This document shows, piece by piece, positions 20,649 to 31,190 of a stretch of DNA of 64,000 nucleotides. How positions within the stretch are numbered: the stretch's first letter is position 1; each line of letters begins with the position of its first letter. The notes beneath the pieces were generated by a model. That model was not told the origin of the DNA. It was given only the letters and a program-made list of their open reading frames with translations, and made no database searches. Both the position numbers and the translations under genes were made by a program. The DNA lies in the NCBI RefSeq assembly GCF_026013905.1, contig NZ_CP110257.1, forward strand, positions 1,178,001-1,242,000, written 5' to 3'. This DNA is from Schlegelella aquatica (GTDB lineage Bacteria; Pseudomonadota; Gammaproteobacteria; Burkholderiales; Burkholderiaceae_C).

Positions 20649-21806
20649 TCAAGCGCGTTCGTGGAGGGGCACGAACTTCAGATCCTCCGGCCCGATGTAG
20701 TTGGCGCTGGGCCGGATGATCTTGCCGTCGATGCGCTGCTCGATGATGTGGGCGCTCCACCCCGACGTGCGCGCAATCACGAAGAGCGGGGTGAACATCG
20801 CGGTGGGCACGCCCATCATGTGGTAGCTCACGGCGGAGAACCAGTCCAGGTTCGGGAACATCTTCTTGATGTCCCACATCACGGCCTCCAGTCGCTCGGC
20901 GATCTCGAACATCTTCATGTTCTTCGCGTCCGCCGACAGCCGCCTTGCGACCTCCTTGATCACCTTGTTGCGGGGGTCGCTCACCGTGTAGACCGGGTGG
21001 CCGAAGCCGATGATGACCTCCTTGTTCTCCACGCGGCGACGGATGTCGGCCTCGGCCTCGTCCGGGGAGTCGTAGCGCTTCTGGATCTCGAAGGCCACCT
21101 CGTTGGCCCCGCCGTGCTTGGGGCCGCGCAGTGCGCCGATCGCGCCCGCGATGCACGAGTACATGTCCGAGCCGGTGCCGGCGATCACCCGGCCGGTGAA
21201 GGTCGAGGCATTGAACTCATGCTCGGCGTAAAGGATGAGCGAGGTGTGCATGCTGCGCACCCACAGCTCGCTCGGCGTGCGGCCGTGCAGCAAATGCAGG
21301 AAGTGGCCGCCGATCGAGTCGTCGTCCGTTTCGACCTCGATGCGCTTGCCGTTGTGGCTGTAGTGATACCAGTAGAGCAGCATCGAGCCGAGGCTCGCCA
21401 TCAGCTTGTCGGCGATGTCGCGTGCGCCCGGATGGTTGTGGTCGTCCTTTTCGGGCGAGACGCAGCCGAGCGCCGAGACGCCCGTGCGCATCACGTCCAT
21501 CGGATGGGCCGAGGGCGGCAACTGCTCGAGCACGGTCTTGACCGCCGCCGGGATGCCGCGCAGCGCCTTCAGCTTGGCCTTGTAGGCGGTCAGTTCTGCC
21601 AGGTTGGGCAGCTTGCCGTGCACCAGCAGGTAGGCGATCTCCTCGAACTCGCAGGTCTCGGCGATGTCCAGGATGTCGTAGCCGCGGTAGTGCAGGTCGT
21701 TGCCCGTGCGCCCCACGGTACACAGGGCGGTGTTGCCGGCGGCAGTGCCGGACAGGGCGACGGACTTCTTCGGCTTGAAGCCGGGGGTGGCGGTGGCCTC
21801 GGTCAT
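20649..21806 (-). CDS. prpC: 2-methylcitrate synthase
   Basis: A 385-residue citrate-synthase-fold enzyme that condenses propionyl-CoA with oxaloacetate. Catalytic residues are in [12 protein letters not shown] (His), [13 protein letters not shown] (His) and the C-terminal Asp region near [11 protein letters not shown]. The sequence is shorter than the 436-residue gltA product and has the PrpC-type N terminus with [26 protein letters not shown] lies 7 bases before ATG. The 112-base gap before acnD is the largest within the prp cluster and could hold a processing site, but no clear terminator was found. Operon order is lyase-prpB-prpC-acnD-prpF. Confidence 0.95.
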   Translation of the reverse strand: MTEATATPGFKPKKSVALSGTAAGNTALCTVGRTGNDLHYRGYDILDIAETCEFEEIAYLLVHGKLPNLAELTAYKAKLKALRGIPAAVKTVLEQLPPSAHPMDVMRTGVSALGCVSPEKDDHNHPGARDIADKLMASLGSMLLYWYHYSHNGKRIEVETDDDSIGGHFLHLLHGRTPSELWVRSMHTSLILYAEHEFNASTFTGRVIAGTGSDMYSCIAGAIGALRGPKHGGANEVAFEIQKRYDSPDEAEADIRRRVENKEVIIGFGHPVYTVSDPRNKVIKEVARRLSADAKNMKMFEIAERLEAVMWDIKKMFPNLDWFSAVSYHMMGVPTAMFTPLFVIARTSGWSAHIIEQRIDGKIIRPSANYIGPEDLKFVPLHERA

Positions 21807-21864
21807 GGAGATCTCCTCGGGATTGTCAGGTTGCCGGATCAGGGCGTGGCGCGTGGTGTGGCGA

Positions 21865-22752
21865 TCACTTGCGCGACGACGAGAACAGCGCGTCCAGCCG
21901 CTGCTCGTAGTCGTGGTAGCCGATGCGCTCGTACAGTTCCTCGCGGGTTTGCATAAGGTCCAGAACGTTCTTCTGCGTGCCGTCGCGGCGGATGGCCTGG
22001 TACACCGTCTCGGCCGCCTTGTTCATCGCGCGGAAGGCCGACAGCGGATACAGCACCATCGCCACGTCCGCCGAGCGCAACTCGTCGACGGTGAACAGCG
22101 GCGTCTTGCCGAACTCGGTGATGTTGGCGAGCACCGGCACCTTCACCGCATCGACGAAGCGCTTGTAGGTGGGCAGGTCGTAGGCCGCTTCGGCGAAGAT
22201 GCCGTCGGCGCCCGCTTCCACGCACTTGATGGCCCGCTCGATGGCCGCATCGACGCCCTCCACCGCGATCGCGTCGGTACGTGCGATCAGGAAGAAGTCC
22301 GGGTCCGTCTTCGCATCCGCCGCGGCCTTGACCCGGTCGGCCATCTCCTGCGCGGAGACGATCTCCTTGCCCGGGCGGTGGCCGCAGCGCTTGGCACCCA
22401 CCTGGTCCTCGATGTGGCAGGCCGCCGCGCCGAACTTGATGAGGCTCTTGACCGTGCGAGCGATGTTGAACGCGCTCGGGCCGAAGCCGGTGTCGATGTC
22501 CACCAGCAGTGGCAGGTCGCACACATCCGTGATGCGGCGCACGTCCACCAGCACGTCGTCCAGGGTATTGATGCCCAGGTCCGGCATGCCGAGCGATCCG
22601 GCCGCGACGCCGCCGCCGGACAGGTAGATCGCGCGGTAGCCGGCGCGCTGGGCCAGCAGGGCGTGGTTGGCGTTGATCGCGCCGATGATCTGCAGGGGCG
22701 ATTCCTGGCGAAGCGCCTCGCGGAAACGGGCGCCGGGGCTGGGTCGGGTCAT
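21865..22752 (-). CDS. prpB: 2-methylisocitrate lyase
   Basis: A 295-residue PEP mutase/isocitrate lyase-family enzyme that cleaves 2-methylisocitrate to succinate and pyruvate, the last step of the methylcitrate cycle. The catalytic loop [12 protein letters not shown] contains the general-acid Cys, and LVDIDTGFG and [13 protein letters not shown] hold the Mg-binding acids. The length matches E. coli PrpB. ATG 22752 overlaps the stop of the upstream lyase by 4 bases, so the two are probably translationally coupled. The succinate it makes feeds the sdhCDAB complex encoded 4 kb away. Confidence 0.96.
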   Translation of the reverse strand: MTRPSPGARFREALRQESPLQIIGAINANHALLAQRAGYRAIYLSGGGVAAGSLGMPDLGINTLDDVLVDVRRITDVCDLPLLVDIDTGFGPSAFNIARTVKSLIKFGAAACHIEDQVGAKRCGHRPGKEIVSAQEMADRVKAAADAKTDPDFFLIARTDAIAVEGVDAAIERAIKCVEAGADGIFAEAAYDLPTYKRFVDAVKVPVLANITEFGKTPLFTVDELRSADVAMVLYPLSAFRAMNKAAETVYQAIRRDGTQKNVLDLMQTREELYERIGYHDYEQRLDALFSSSRK

Positions 22753-23786
22753 GATCGGTTCTCCTGGAAGAAGGCCTCGAGGACGTCCTGCGGCAGAGGC
22801 CGTCCGGTGCGGTGGGCACGCGCAAGCACGTGCCAGTAGTAGCGGTAACTGGCGCGGTCGTGCAGCGTGTCGCGCCCGCCCGTGCGGTGGCGAATCGGCG
22901 CCCAGCCGGCGGCCCGGGCGGCGAGGAGGATCTCGCAGGCGTCCTGCACGTCCGCCTCGTCGGGGGCAAAGGCCTCCAGGATGGGGCGGATCTGCGCCGG
23001 ATGGATGCTCCACATGCGGGTATAGCCCAACTCGCGCGCCGCCCGCCGCACCGCCTGGCCGAGCGCCTGCGTGTCGTTGAACTCGGTGACGACGCAGTGC
23101 GAAGGCGTCTTGCCCGCGGCATGGCAAGCGGCGGCGATCTCCAGCTTGGCCCGCACCACCAGCGGGTGCTCGAACTGCCCCCGCGCCGTCATCGCGCTCG
23201 CGGGAACGGCTGCGCGGTGGGCCGAGACGAAGTCCATCAGGCCGAAGGACAGCGATTGCACCTGCGGCAAGGCCGCGATGGCCTGCACGTCGCGCAGTGC
23301 GCCGTGCGTTTCGATCAGCAGGTGCACCGGCACCTGCGGCGACAAGCCCGCGGCACGCTGCGCCGCCTCGATGCAGTCGCAGGCCCGCCGCGCTTCGCCC
23401 AGATCCGCCACTTTGGGAACCATCACATAGGCCAGGCGCTCGCCGGCCCGGCTGAACAACGTCTGCAGATCCCCTTCGAAGGCGGGGTGACCGACGCCGT
23501 GCACGCGCGCGCCGACCCGGTTCCAGCGATTGCTGCGGCCGGCCACCAGCTCGGCGATGAGGGCGATGTGCTCCTGCTCGCCGCCGACCGGGGCCCCGTC
23601 CTCGGCGTCGAGGGTCACATCGAACAGCGCCCGGCCCGCCGCCTCGCCCATCTCGGCCTGCAGCTCCAGGCTCTTTCGCATGCGCGCCTCCACGCCGGCA
23701 TAGTGATCGCACACCGGCAGGTCGGGCATCGCCTCGCCCGCCTCGAACAGCGCGTCGGCGGGATGAACGGGGAGGGGGGTGGACAC
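22749..23786 (-). CDS. HpcH/HpaI aldolase/citrate-lyase beta-like (CitE-like) CoA-ester lyase
   Basis: A 345-residue TIM-barrel protein. Family marks are the N-terminal [31 protein letters not shown] with acidic metal ligands, the LLIETHGAL Glu and [12 protein letters not shown]sp, and [17 protein letters not shown]. Relatives cleave malyl-CoA, methylmalyl-CoA or citramalyl-CoA, or hydrolyse such thioesters, so the substrate remains open. It begins at GTG 23786 with no ribosome site, 8 bases from a perfect palindrome, so a leaderless transcript is likely. It is the first gene of the prp unit (4-base overlap with prpB). A role in recycling a propionate or pyruvate-derived CoA ester is inferred from this position only. 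Confidence 0.88.
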   Translation of the reverse strand: MSTPLPVHPADALFEAGEAMPDLPVCDHYAGVEARMRKSLELQAEMGEAAGRALFDVTLDAEDGAPVGGEQEHIALIAELVAGRSNRWNRVGARVHGVGHPAFEGDLQTLFSRAGERLAYVMVPKVADLGEARRACDCIEAAQRAAGLSPQVPVHLLIETHGALRDVQAIAALPQVQSLSFGLMDFVSAHRAAVPASAMTARGQFEHPLVVRAKLEIAAACHAAGKTPSHCVVTEFNDTQALGQAVRRAARELGYTRMWSIHPAQIRPILEAFAPDEADVQDACEILLAARAAGWAPIRHRTGGRDTLHDRASYRYYWHVLARAHRTGRPLPQDVLEAFFQENRS

Positions 23787-23793
23787 GGTTGAC

Positions 23794-23805
23794 GTTTACG
23801 TAAAC
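23794..23805. promoter_or_regulatory. Perfect 12-base palindrome at the head of the lyase-prp operon
   Basis: GTTTACGTAAAC lies 8 bases before the GTG start of the first gene in the unit and within the zone where a leaderless promoter's -10 would fall. It is a good repressor site. It differs from the TCTTATATAAGA dyad of the GntR regulon. No dedicated prp regulator gene is seen nearby. Confidence 0.5.
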
Positions 23806-23818
23806 TGAAGGCCCGGGT

Positions 23819-23857
23819 CGAAAAAAAGGCCGACAGGCGGCATGCGTGTCGGCCTTT
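23819..23857 (-). terminator. Rho-independent terminator of mdh
   Basis: An 11-base stem (AAAGGCCGACA with TGTCGGCCTTT) has an 11-base loop. Read on the minus strand it is followed by a T-run (CCTTTTTTTC). It lies 31 bases past the mdh stop and isolates mdh from the lyase-prp operon. Confidence 0.9.
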
Positions 23858-23887
23858 CTTGGCGGGCCTGTCGGCCCGCGTGGCCGA

Positions 23888-24874
23888 TCAGAGCAGGTGC
23901 TTCACGCCGTCTTGCTCTTCCTGCAGTTCCTTGAGCGTGATGTTCAAGCGCTCCTGGCTGAACTCGTCGATCGGCAGGCCCTCGACGATCTTGTATTCGC
24001 CGCCTTCGCAAGTGACAGGGTAGCCGAAGATCACGTCCTTCGGGATGCCGTACTCGCCGTTGGACGGCACGCCCATCGTCACCCACTTGCCGTTGGTGCC
24101 CAGGGCCCAGTCGCGCATGTGATCGATCGCCGCGTTGGCCGCCGAGGCCGCCGAGGACAGGCCGCGCGCCTCGATGATCGCCGCGCCGCGCTTGCCGACG
24201 GTGGGCAGGAACACGTTGCGGTTCCACTCCTCGTCGTTGATCATCTCCTTGACGGACTGACCCTCGATGGTCGCGAAGCGATAGTCGGCGTACATCGTGG
24301 GCGAGTGGTTGCCCCACACGGCCATCTTCTCGATGCTGGCCACCGGCTTGCCGGTCTTGGCGGCGATCTGCGAGAGCGCGCGGTTGTGGTCCAGGCGCAG
24401 CATCGCGGTGAAGTTCTTGCGCGGCAGATCCGGCGCCGACTTCATCGCGATATAGGCGTTGGTGTTGGCCGGGTTGCCCACCACCAGCACGCGCACATTG
24501 CGCGAGGCCACGGCGTTCAGCGCTTTGCCCTGGGCCGTGAAGATCTGGGCGTTGGCCGAGAGCAAGTCCTTGCGCTCCATGCCGGGGCCGCGCGGGCGGG
24601 CGCCCACGAGCAGCGCGTAGTCGGTGTCCTTGAAGGCCGTCATCGGGTCGCTGTGGGCTTCCATGCCGGCCAACAGCGGGAAGGCGCAGTCTTCCAGCTC
24701 CATCATGACGCCCTTGAGGGCCTTCTGGGCCTTCTCGTCGGGGATCTCGAGCAGTTGCAGGATGACGGGCTGGTCCTTGCCCAGCATTTCGCCGGAAGCG
24801 ATGCGGAACAGCAGGGCGTAGCCGATCTGGCCGGCCGCGCCGGTGACGGCCACGCGTACGGGTTTCTTGCTCAT
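23888..24874 (-). CDS. mdh: Malate dehydrogenase
   Basis: A 328-residue NAD-dependent malate dehydrogenase of the cytosolic-MDH-like group that oxidises malate to oxaloacetate. NAD is bound by [13 protein letters not shown], the mobile loop has [12 protein letters not shown] with catalytic arginines, RLDHNRA follows, and the catalytic His is in [15 protein letters not shown] 24874 has GGAG 6 bases upstream; 17 upstream codons are open without a ribosome site. A promoter candidate, TTGACA-18-TAGACT (24991-24962), lies upstream, next to the GntR-type palindrome at 24999-25016. It is transcribed alone, divergent from gntR. Confidence 0.96.
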   Translation of the reverse strand: MSKKPVRVAVTGAAGQIGYALLFRIASGEMLGKDQPVILQLLEIPDEKAQKALKGVMMELEDCAFPLLAGMEAHSDPMTAFKDTDYALLVGARPRGPGMERKDLLSANAQIFTAQGKALNAVASRNVRVLVVGNPANTNAYIAMKSAPDLPRKNFTAMLRLDHNRALSQIAAKTGKPVASIEKMAVWGNHSPTMYADYRFATIEGQSVKEMINDEEWNRNVFLPTVGKRGAAIIEARGLSSAASAANAAIDHMRDWALGTNGKWVTMGVPSNGEYGIPKDVIFGYPVTCEGGEYKIVEGLPIDEFSQERLNITLKELQEEQDGVKHLL

Positions 24875-24961
24875 CTGAGACTCCAGGGAAATCGTGGATT
24901 GCGGAAGGAAGGAAATCCGAGGCAACCGAGCGGCCGCCCGTTCCAGCGCGAAGTGTAGGCG

Positions 24962-24991
24962 AGTCTAGGCGCCGCACCCCCGGGATGTCAA
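24962..24991 (-). promoter_or_regulatory. Probable sigma-70 promoter of mdh
   Basis: Read on the minus strand, -35 TTGACA (24991-24986) and -10 TAGACT (24967-24962) are separated by 18 bases, about 88 bases before the mdh start. The -35 box is a perfect consensus match. The GntR-type palindrome begins 7 bases upstream of it. Confidence 0.6.
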
Positions 24992-24998
24992 CAGTCTT

Positions 24999-25016
24999 AT
25001 GTCTTATATAAGACAT
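24999..25016. promoter_or_regulatory. Perfect 18-base palindrome between mdh and gntR, probable GntR operator
   Basis: ATGTCTTATATAAGACAT is a perfect inverted repeat with outer GT/AC and central TATA, the kind of layout seen in operators of GntR-superfamily proteins. A partial direct copy, GTCTTAT, precedes it (24994-25000). It lies 37 bases before the gntR ATG and just upstream of the mdh -35 box. The same dyad recurs in the acnB promoter. Autoregulation and control of mdh are inferred. Confidence 0.7.
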
Positions 25017-25052
25017 CTTTCATCAGTGTCTGGACTTCGAGCGGGGGATGTG

Positions 25053-25844
25053 ATGCAATCGCGCCTCATGGCCACCCAGCCCCCGACTCCCGGCCCTGAC
25101 GCGCCTGTTTCCAGCGGCGAAACGGGCGGGCCGGCCTTCAGCCCGTTGTACCAGCAGATCAAGGCGCTCATCACCCGCAGTCTGCAGTCGGGGGAGTGGA
25201 AGCCCGGCGAGGCCATTCCCAGCGAGGTCGATCTGGCTGCCCGCTACCGCGTGAGCCAGGGCACGGTGCGCAAGGCCATCGACGAACTCGCCGCCGAGAA
25301 CCTCCTCGTGCGCCGGCAGGGCAAGGGTACCTTCGTGGCCACCCATGCCGAGGAGAAGATCCAGTACCGGTTCCTGCGGCTGACCCCCGACGACGGCGTG
25401 ACGGGGCCCATCGAGCGCAAAGTCATCGAATGCCGTCGCCAGCGTGCCCCCTCGGAGGTGGCTCGCGCACTGGACCTGAAGGCGGGGGACGCCGCCGTGC
25501 AGATCCGCCGCTTGCTCTACTTTCGCGCCCGCCCGGTGGTCCTGGACGACATCTGGCTGCACGGCACCTTGTTCAAGGGGCTCACGGCCGAGCGGCTCAC
25601 CGACTACCGGGGGCCGATGTACGCGCTGTTCGAGCAGGAGTTCGGCGTGCGCATGATCCGCGCCGAGGAAAAGCTGCGCGCCGTCGGCGCCGATGCGCCG
25701 GCGGCCGAGTTGCTGCAAGTCGCGCCGGGTTATCCGCTGCTCAGCGTGGAGCGCCTGTCCTACACCTACGGCGACAAGCCGGTGGAGTTCCGTCGGGGCC
25801 TGTACAACACCGCTTCGCACTTTTATCGGAACGAACTGCAATGA
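25053..25844 (+). CDS. GntR-family transcriptional regulator, HutC subfamily
   Basis: A 263-residue regulator with an N-terminal GntR winged helix (PLYQQIKALITRSLQSGEW, then IPSEVDLAARYRVSQGTVRK, residues about 30-100) and a C-terminal UTRA effector domain (about 110-260), which defines the HutC subfamily. ATG 25053 has GGGGGA just upstream; ATG 25068 is an alternative. It sits between divergent mdh and the sdh operon, next to a perfect palindrome that also occurs in the acnB promoter. I infer that it is a local TCA-cycle regulator sensing a cycle acid. The stop is 92 bases before sdhC, so read-through into sdh is possible. Confidence 0.92.
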   Translation: MQSRLMATQPPTPGPDAPVSSGETGGPAFSPLYQQIKALITRSLQSGEWKPGEAIPSEVDLAARYRVSQGTVRKAIDELAAENLLVRRQGKGTFVATHAEEKIQYRFLRLTPDDGVTGPIERKVIECRRQRAPSEVARALDLKAGDAAVQIRRLLYFRARPVVLDDIWLHGTLFKGLTAERLTDYRGPMYALFEQEFGVRMIRAEEKLRAVGADAPAAELLQVAPGYPLLSVERLSYTYGDKPVEFRRGLYNTASHFYRNELQ

Positions 25845-25936
25845 AGTGCGCTTTGCGGACGTGATGCCCGCGTTCGCGGTGGTGCATTGCAATAAAATCG
25901 ACTGGTTTCACCTTCGTTACAGATCAAAGGTCGGGT

Positions 25937-26365
25937 ATGCCTGAAATGACCAGACAACGGCCGGTGTTCCGGAACATTCACGTCACGGACATCGTCAAGT
26001 ACCGCCTGCCGCCCGCGGGCATCGTGTCGATCCTGCATCGCATCAGCGGAGCCTTGTTGTTCCTGCTGATGCCGCTCCTGATCTGGCTGTTCGACAAGAG
26101 CCTGACCTCCGAAATCACCTACTCCCAGTTCACCTCGGCCTTCGTCGCCGGGTTGTGGATCTTCCCCGGCTGGTTCATGAAGCTGGTGGCCCTGGCCATG
26201 ATCTGGGCCTACCTGCATCACTTCTTCGCGGGCTTGCGGCACCTGTGGATGGACGTGTTCCACACCGTCAGCAAGGAGCAAGGGCGTTCGTCGGCGATCT
26301 TCACGCTCGTCGCGAGCCTGGCGCTGACTGTCGTGCTCGGCGCGAAGCTCTTCGGCCTGTACTGA
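25937..26365 (+). CDS. sdhC: Succinate dehydrogenase cytochrome b556 subunit
   Basis: A 142-residue inner-membrane anchor of complex II with three membrane helices. The opening RPVFRNIHVTDIVKYRLP followed by SILHRISGALLFLL forms part of the quinone site (Ser/Arg), and the haem ligand His is in HHFFAGLRHLWMD. AAAGG lies upstream of ATG 25937. In the 92-base gap after gntR a TAAAAT box (about 25893) could be a -10 element, but no matching -35 is clear. It is followed by sdhD after 25 bases and is first of the sdhCDAB-sdhE-gltA unit. Confidence 0.95.
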   Translation: MPEMTRQRPVFRNIHVTDIVKYRLPPAGIVSILHRISGALLFLLMPLLIWLFDKSLTSEITYSQFTSAFVAGLWIFPGWFMKLVALAMIWAYLHHFFAGLRHLWMDVFHTVSKEQGRSSAIFTLVASLALTVVLGAKLFGLY

Positions 26366-26390
26366 TCCGCATACCCACTCGATACCCACG

Positions 26391-26789
26391 ATGAGCACCA
26401 ACTACGGATCCAAGCGCCTGGTCGTCGGCGCGCACTACGGCTTCCGCGACTGGCTGGCCCAGCGCGTGACGGCCGCCCTCATGGCCCTGTTCACCATCGT
26501 CCTGATCGCCCAGGTCCTGTGGCCCTGGTACCGCCGCGACGATGCCGGCAACCGCCTGGAGCCCATCGTCGGCTACGACAAGTGGGCCGGCATCTTCTCG
26601 CAGCAGTGGATGAAGGTCCTCACCTTCGTCGTGATCGTCTCGCTGCTCTACCACGTCTGGGTCGGCATGCGCGACATCTGGATGGACTACATCAAGCCGG
26701 TCGGCATCAAGCTCGCGCTGCAGGTGTTCACGATCGTGTGGCTGGTGGGTTGCGCCGGGTGGGCGATCCAAGTGCTCTGGAGGCTGTAA
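26391..26789 (+). CDS. sdhD: Succinate dehydrogenase membrane anchor subunit
   Basis: A 132-residue three-helix anchor that pairs with SdhC to bind haem b and ubiquinone. The N-terminal SKRLVVGAHYGFRDWLAQRV and the quinone/haem region YHVWVGMRDIWMDYIKP are typical of betaproteobacterial SdhD. The loop after helix 1 (WPWYRRDDAGNRLEP) is longer than in E. coli. The stop TAA overlaps the sdhA ATG (TAATG), giving translational coupling. Confidence 0.94.
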   Translation: MSTNYGSKRLVVGAHYGFRDWLAQRVTAALMALFTIVLIAQVLWPWYRRDDAGNRLEPIVGYDKWAGIFSQQWMKVLTFVVIVSLLYHVWVGMRDIWMDYIKPVGIKLALQVFTIVWLVGCAGWAIQVLWRL

Positions 26790-28564
26790 TGCAAATTGGA
26801 ACTTCTCTGCCCACCCGCCGTTTCGACGTCGTCATCGTCGGTGCCGGTGGCTCCGGCATGCGCGCGTCGTTGCAGCTCGCGCTGGCCGGCCTGAACGTGG
26901 CCGTGCTGTCCAAGGTCTTCCCGACCCGATCGCACACCGTCGCCGCGCAAGGCGGCATCGGCGCCTCGCTCGGCAACATGAGCGAGGACAACTGGCACTA
27001 CCACTTCTTCGACACCGTCAAGGGCTCCGACTGGCTGGGTGACCAGGACGCCATCGAGTTCATGTGCCGCGAGGCACCGAAGGTCGTCTACGAGCTCGAG
27101 CACTTCGGCATGCCGTTCGACCGCAACCCCGACGGCACGATCTACCAGCGCCCCTTCGGTGGCCACACCGCCAACTACGGCGAGAAGCCCGTGCAGCGCG
27201 CCTGCGCCGCGGCCGACCGCACCGGCCATGCGTTGCTGCACACGCTGTACCAGCAGAACGTCAAGGCCCGCACCCACTTCTTCGTCGAGTGGATGGCACT
27301 GGACCTCATCCGCGACGCCGACGGCGACGTGGTCGGCGTGACGGCCCTCGAGATGGAGACCGGCGAGGTTCACATCCTGCACGCCAAGACGGTGCTCTTG
27401 GCCACCGGCGGTGCCGGCCGCATCTACCAGGCCTCGACGAACGCCTTCATCAACACGGGTGACGGCCTCGGCATGGCCGCGCGCGCCGGCATCCCGCTGG
27501 AAGACATGGAGTTCTGGCAGTTCCACCCGACCGGCGTGGCCGGCGCGGGCGTGCTGCTGACGGAGGGCTGCCGCGGCGAGGGTGCCATCCTGCGCAACGC
27601 CAACGGGGAGCGCTTCATGGAGCGCTATGCCCCGACGCTGAAGGACCTCGCTCCGCGCGACTTCGTCTCGCGCTCGATGGACCAGGAGATCAAGGAAGGT
27701 CGCGGCTGTGGTCCCAACAAGGACTACGTGCTGCTCGACATGACGCACCTGGGCGCCGAGACGATCATGAAGCGCCTGCCCTCGGTGTACGAGATCGGCA
27801 AGAACTTCGCGAACGTCGACATCACGAAGGAGCCGATCCCCGTGGTGCCCACCATCCACTACCAGATGGGCGGCATCCCGACCAACATCCACGGCCAGGT
27901 GGTCGTGCCCAAGAACGGCAACCCCAACACGATCGTCAACGGCCTGTATGCCGTGGGCGAGTGCTCCTGTGTCAGCGTACACGGCGCCAACCGCCTCGGG
28001 ACCAACTCGCTGCTCGACCTGGTGGTCTTCGGTCGTGCTGCGGGCAACCACATCATCGAGTTCAACCTCAAGAACAAGGCTCACAAGCCGCTGCCCAAGG
28101 ACGCCGCCGACCGCACCCTGGCGCGGCTGGCGCGTCTCGAATCGAGCACGCAAGGCGAGTACGCCCAGGACGTGGCCAACGACATCCGCCGCACGATGCA
28201 GACGCACGCCGGCGTCTTCCGCACCCAAGCCAGCATGGACGAGGGCGTGCGCAAGATCGCCGAGCTGCGCGAGCGGGTGAAGGCCATCGGCCTGAAGGAC
28301 AAGTCCAAGGTGTTCAATACCGCGCGTGTCGAGGCGCTGGAGGTCGAGAACCTCATCGAGGCCGCCCAGGCCACGATGGTCTCGGCGGCCGCCCGCAAGG
28401 AAAGCCGCGGTGCCCATGCGCACAACGACTACCCGAACCGGGACGACGCGAACTGGATGAAGCACACGCTGTGGTTCAGTGAAACCAACAGCCTGGACTA
28501 CAAGCCGGTCAATCTGAAGCCGCTGACGGTGGATTCGATCCCGCCGAAGGTGCGCACGTTCTGA
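26789..28564 (+). CDS. sdhA: Succinate dehydrogenase flavoprotein subunit
   Basis: A 591-residue catalytic subunit that oxidises succinate to fumarate. The N-terminal FAD fold reads [18 protein letters not shown]. Covalent flavin attachment is expected at His in [15 protein letters not shown]. The capping-domain motifs [20 protein letters not shown] and [10 protein letters not shown] (catalytic Arg) and [20 protein letters not shown] near the C-terminal FAD site are intact. Translation starts at 26789, coupled to sdhD by a TAATG overlap. Flavinylation is presumably assisted by SdhE, encoded downstream in the same operon. Confidence 0.97.
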   Translation: MQIGTSLPTRRFDVVIVGAGGSGMRASLQLALAGLNVAVLSKVFPTRSHTVAAQGGIGASLGNMSEDNWHYHFFDTVKGSDWLGDQDAIEFMCREAPKVVYELEHFGMPFDRNPDGTIYQRPFGGHTANYGEKPVQRACAAADRTGHALLHTLYQQNVKARTHFFVEWMALDLIRDADGDVVGVTALEMETGEVHILHAKTVLLATGGAGRIYQASTNAFINTGDGLGMAARAGIPLEDMEFWQFHPTGVAGAGVLLTEGCRGEGAILRNANGERFMERYAPTLKDLAPRDFVSRSMDQEIKEGRGCGPNKDYVLLDMTHLGAETIMKRLPSVYEIGKNFANVDITKEPIPVVPTIHYQMGGIPTNIHGQVVVPKNGNPNTIVNGLYAVGECSCVSVHGANRLGTNSLLDLVVFGRAAGNHIIEFNLKNKAHKPLPKDAADRTLARLARLESSTQGEYAQDVANDIRRTMQTHAGVFRTQASMDEGVRKIAELRERVKAIGLKDKSKVFNTARVEALEVENLIEAAQATMVSAAARKESRGAHAHNDYPNRDDANWMKHTLWFSETNSLDYKPVNLKPLTVDSIPPKVRTF

Positions 28565-28592
28565 GGCGTCACTCGAGTCGCAGGAACCCACG

Positions 28593-29300
28593 ATGAGCCA
28601 GAAACGAACCTTCCACATCTACCGGTACGACCCGGACAAGGACGCCAAGCCGTACATGCAGACGATCGAGATCGAGCTCGATGCGAACGACCGCATGCTG
28701 CTCGACGCGCTGGTCAAGCTGAAGTCCGTGGATCCGAGCCTGTCGTTCCGCCGCTCCTGCCGCGAGGGCGTGTGCGGTTCGGACGCGATGAACATCAACG
28801 GCAAGAACGGGCTGGCGTGCCTGACGAACCTGCGCTCGCTGCCGGACCCCATCGTCCTGAAGCCGCTGCCGGGGCTGCCCGTGATCCGCGACCTGATCGT
28901 GGACATGACGCAGTTCTTCAACCAGTACCACTCGATCAAGCCTTACCTCATCAACGACACGCCGCCGCCCGAGAAAGAGCGTCTGCAGTCGCCCGAGGAG
29001 CGCGAGGAGCTCGACGGCCTGTACGAGTGCATCCTGTGCGCCAGCTGCTCGACGAGCTGCCCGAGCTTCTGGTGGAATCCCGACAAGTTCGTCGGGCCGG
29101 CCGGTCTGCTGCAAGCCTATCGCTTCATCGCTGACAGCCGCGATCAGGCCACCAGCGAGCGTCTGGACAACCTCGAAGACCCGTATCGCCTGTTCCGTTG
29201 CCACACGATCATGAACTGCGTGGACGTCTGCCCGAAGGGGCTGAACCCCACGAAGGCGATCGGCAAGATCAAGGAACTGATGGTGCGCCGGGCGGTGTGA
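28593..29300 (+). CDS. sdhB: Succinate dehydrogenase iron-sulfur subunit
   Basis: A 235-residue electron-transfer subunit. The 2Fe-2S site is [17 protein letters not shown] followed by LACLTNL. The 4Fe-4S and 3Fe-4S sites are in [16 protein letters not shown] and [17 protein letters not shown]. Ubiquinone-site residues are in the latter region. It begins 28 bases after sdhA and is followed by sdhE. The length matches the E. coli protein closely. Confidence 0.97.
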   Translation: MSQKRTFHIYRYDPDKDAKPYMQTIEIELDANDRMLLDALVKLKSVDPSLSFRRSCREGVCGSDAMNINGKNGLACLTNLRSLPDPIVLKPLPGLPVIRDLIVDMTQFFNQYHSIKPYLINDTPPPEKERLQSPEEREELDGLYECILCASCSTSCPSFWWNPDKFVGPAGLLQAYRFIADSRDQATSERLDNLEDPYRLFRCHTIMNCVDVCPKGLNPTKAIGKIKELMVRRAV

Positions 29301-29335
29301 TCCGCCCGGAAACAACAGCAGCTCCGGCACAGCCT

Positions 29336-29608
29336 ATGATGGACTCCAACCTGCTCGACGAACGGTCCCTCAGCAAGCTGCGCTGGCGCTGCCGTCGGGG
29401 CTTGCTCGAGAACGACCTGTTCATCGAGCGATTCTTCAACCGGCTGCAGGGCGCGCTCACCGTGCGCCAGGCGGCCGGGCTGGAAGCGCTGATGGAGCTG
29501 CCCGACAACGACTTGCTCGACCTGTTGCTCGGCCGCACCGAGCCCCAGGACGAACTGGACCGTCCGGAAGTCCGCGAGGTCCTCGCGCTGATGCGCACGC
29601 CGGCCTAA
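29336..29608 (+). CDS. sdhE: FAD assembly factor SdhE
   Basis: A 90-residue helical protein of the SdhE/Sdh5 family that promotes covalent FAD attachment to SdhA. The hallmark RGxxE motif is in RCRRGLLENDLFIERFF. Two adjacent ATGs (29336 and 29339) are possible starts; the ribosome site is weak, so coupling to sdhB is likely. Its place between sdhB and gltA is standard in betaproteobacteria and supports the call. Confidence 0.94.
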   Translation: MMDSNLLDERSLSKLRWRCRRGLLENDLFIERFFNRLQGALTVRQAAGLEALMELPDNDLLDLLLGRTEPQDELDRPEVREVLALMRTPA

Positions 29609-29635
29609 CGATTCACGAAAACGCAAGGAAATGCC

Positions 29636-30946
<1,311 letters not shown>

Positions 30947-30970
30947 TCGGTCCCCTCACGGGCCTCTGTC

Positions 30971-30998
30971 AAAGCCCCGGCCGCGCGCCGGGGCTTTT
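30971..30998 (+). terminator. Rho-independent terminator of the sdh-gltA operon
   Basis: An 11-base stem (AAAGCCCCGGC with GCCGGGGCTTT) and 5-base loop end in TTTT, 25 bases past the gltA stop. Confidence 0.9.
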
Positions 30999-31051
30999 GC
31001 TTGGCGCGCCGAGGAGGCCAAGCAGGCCGGTCCTCGCTCCGAACCCGGGGC

Positions 31052-31080
31052 GAGCCTTCGCGCCAGGCGAAGGCTCTTTT
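31052..31080 (+). terminator. Second tandem terminator-like hairpin
   Basis: A 9-base stem (GAGCCTTCG with CGAAGGCTC) and 7-base loop are followed by TTTT, about 55 bases after the first terminator. It gives strong insulation between gltA and the LysR gene. Confidence 0.8.
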
Positions 31081-31190
31081 GATGATCTGCGATCCACCGG
31101 GCGGGCGGACGGGGTTACGCTATCAGCTCGGAGCGGCCCCATGGTCCGCTTTCCGTGGCCGCTTCCAGCTTGCCGCTCGCCATTCCTGCC

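Noticed and set aside
25890..25900. TAAAAT box ahead of sdhC as a -10 element
   Set aside because: No -35 with acceptable spacing was found, so the sdh promoter is not called.
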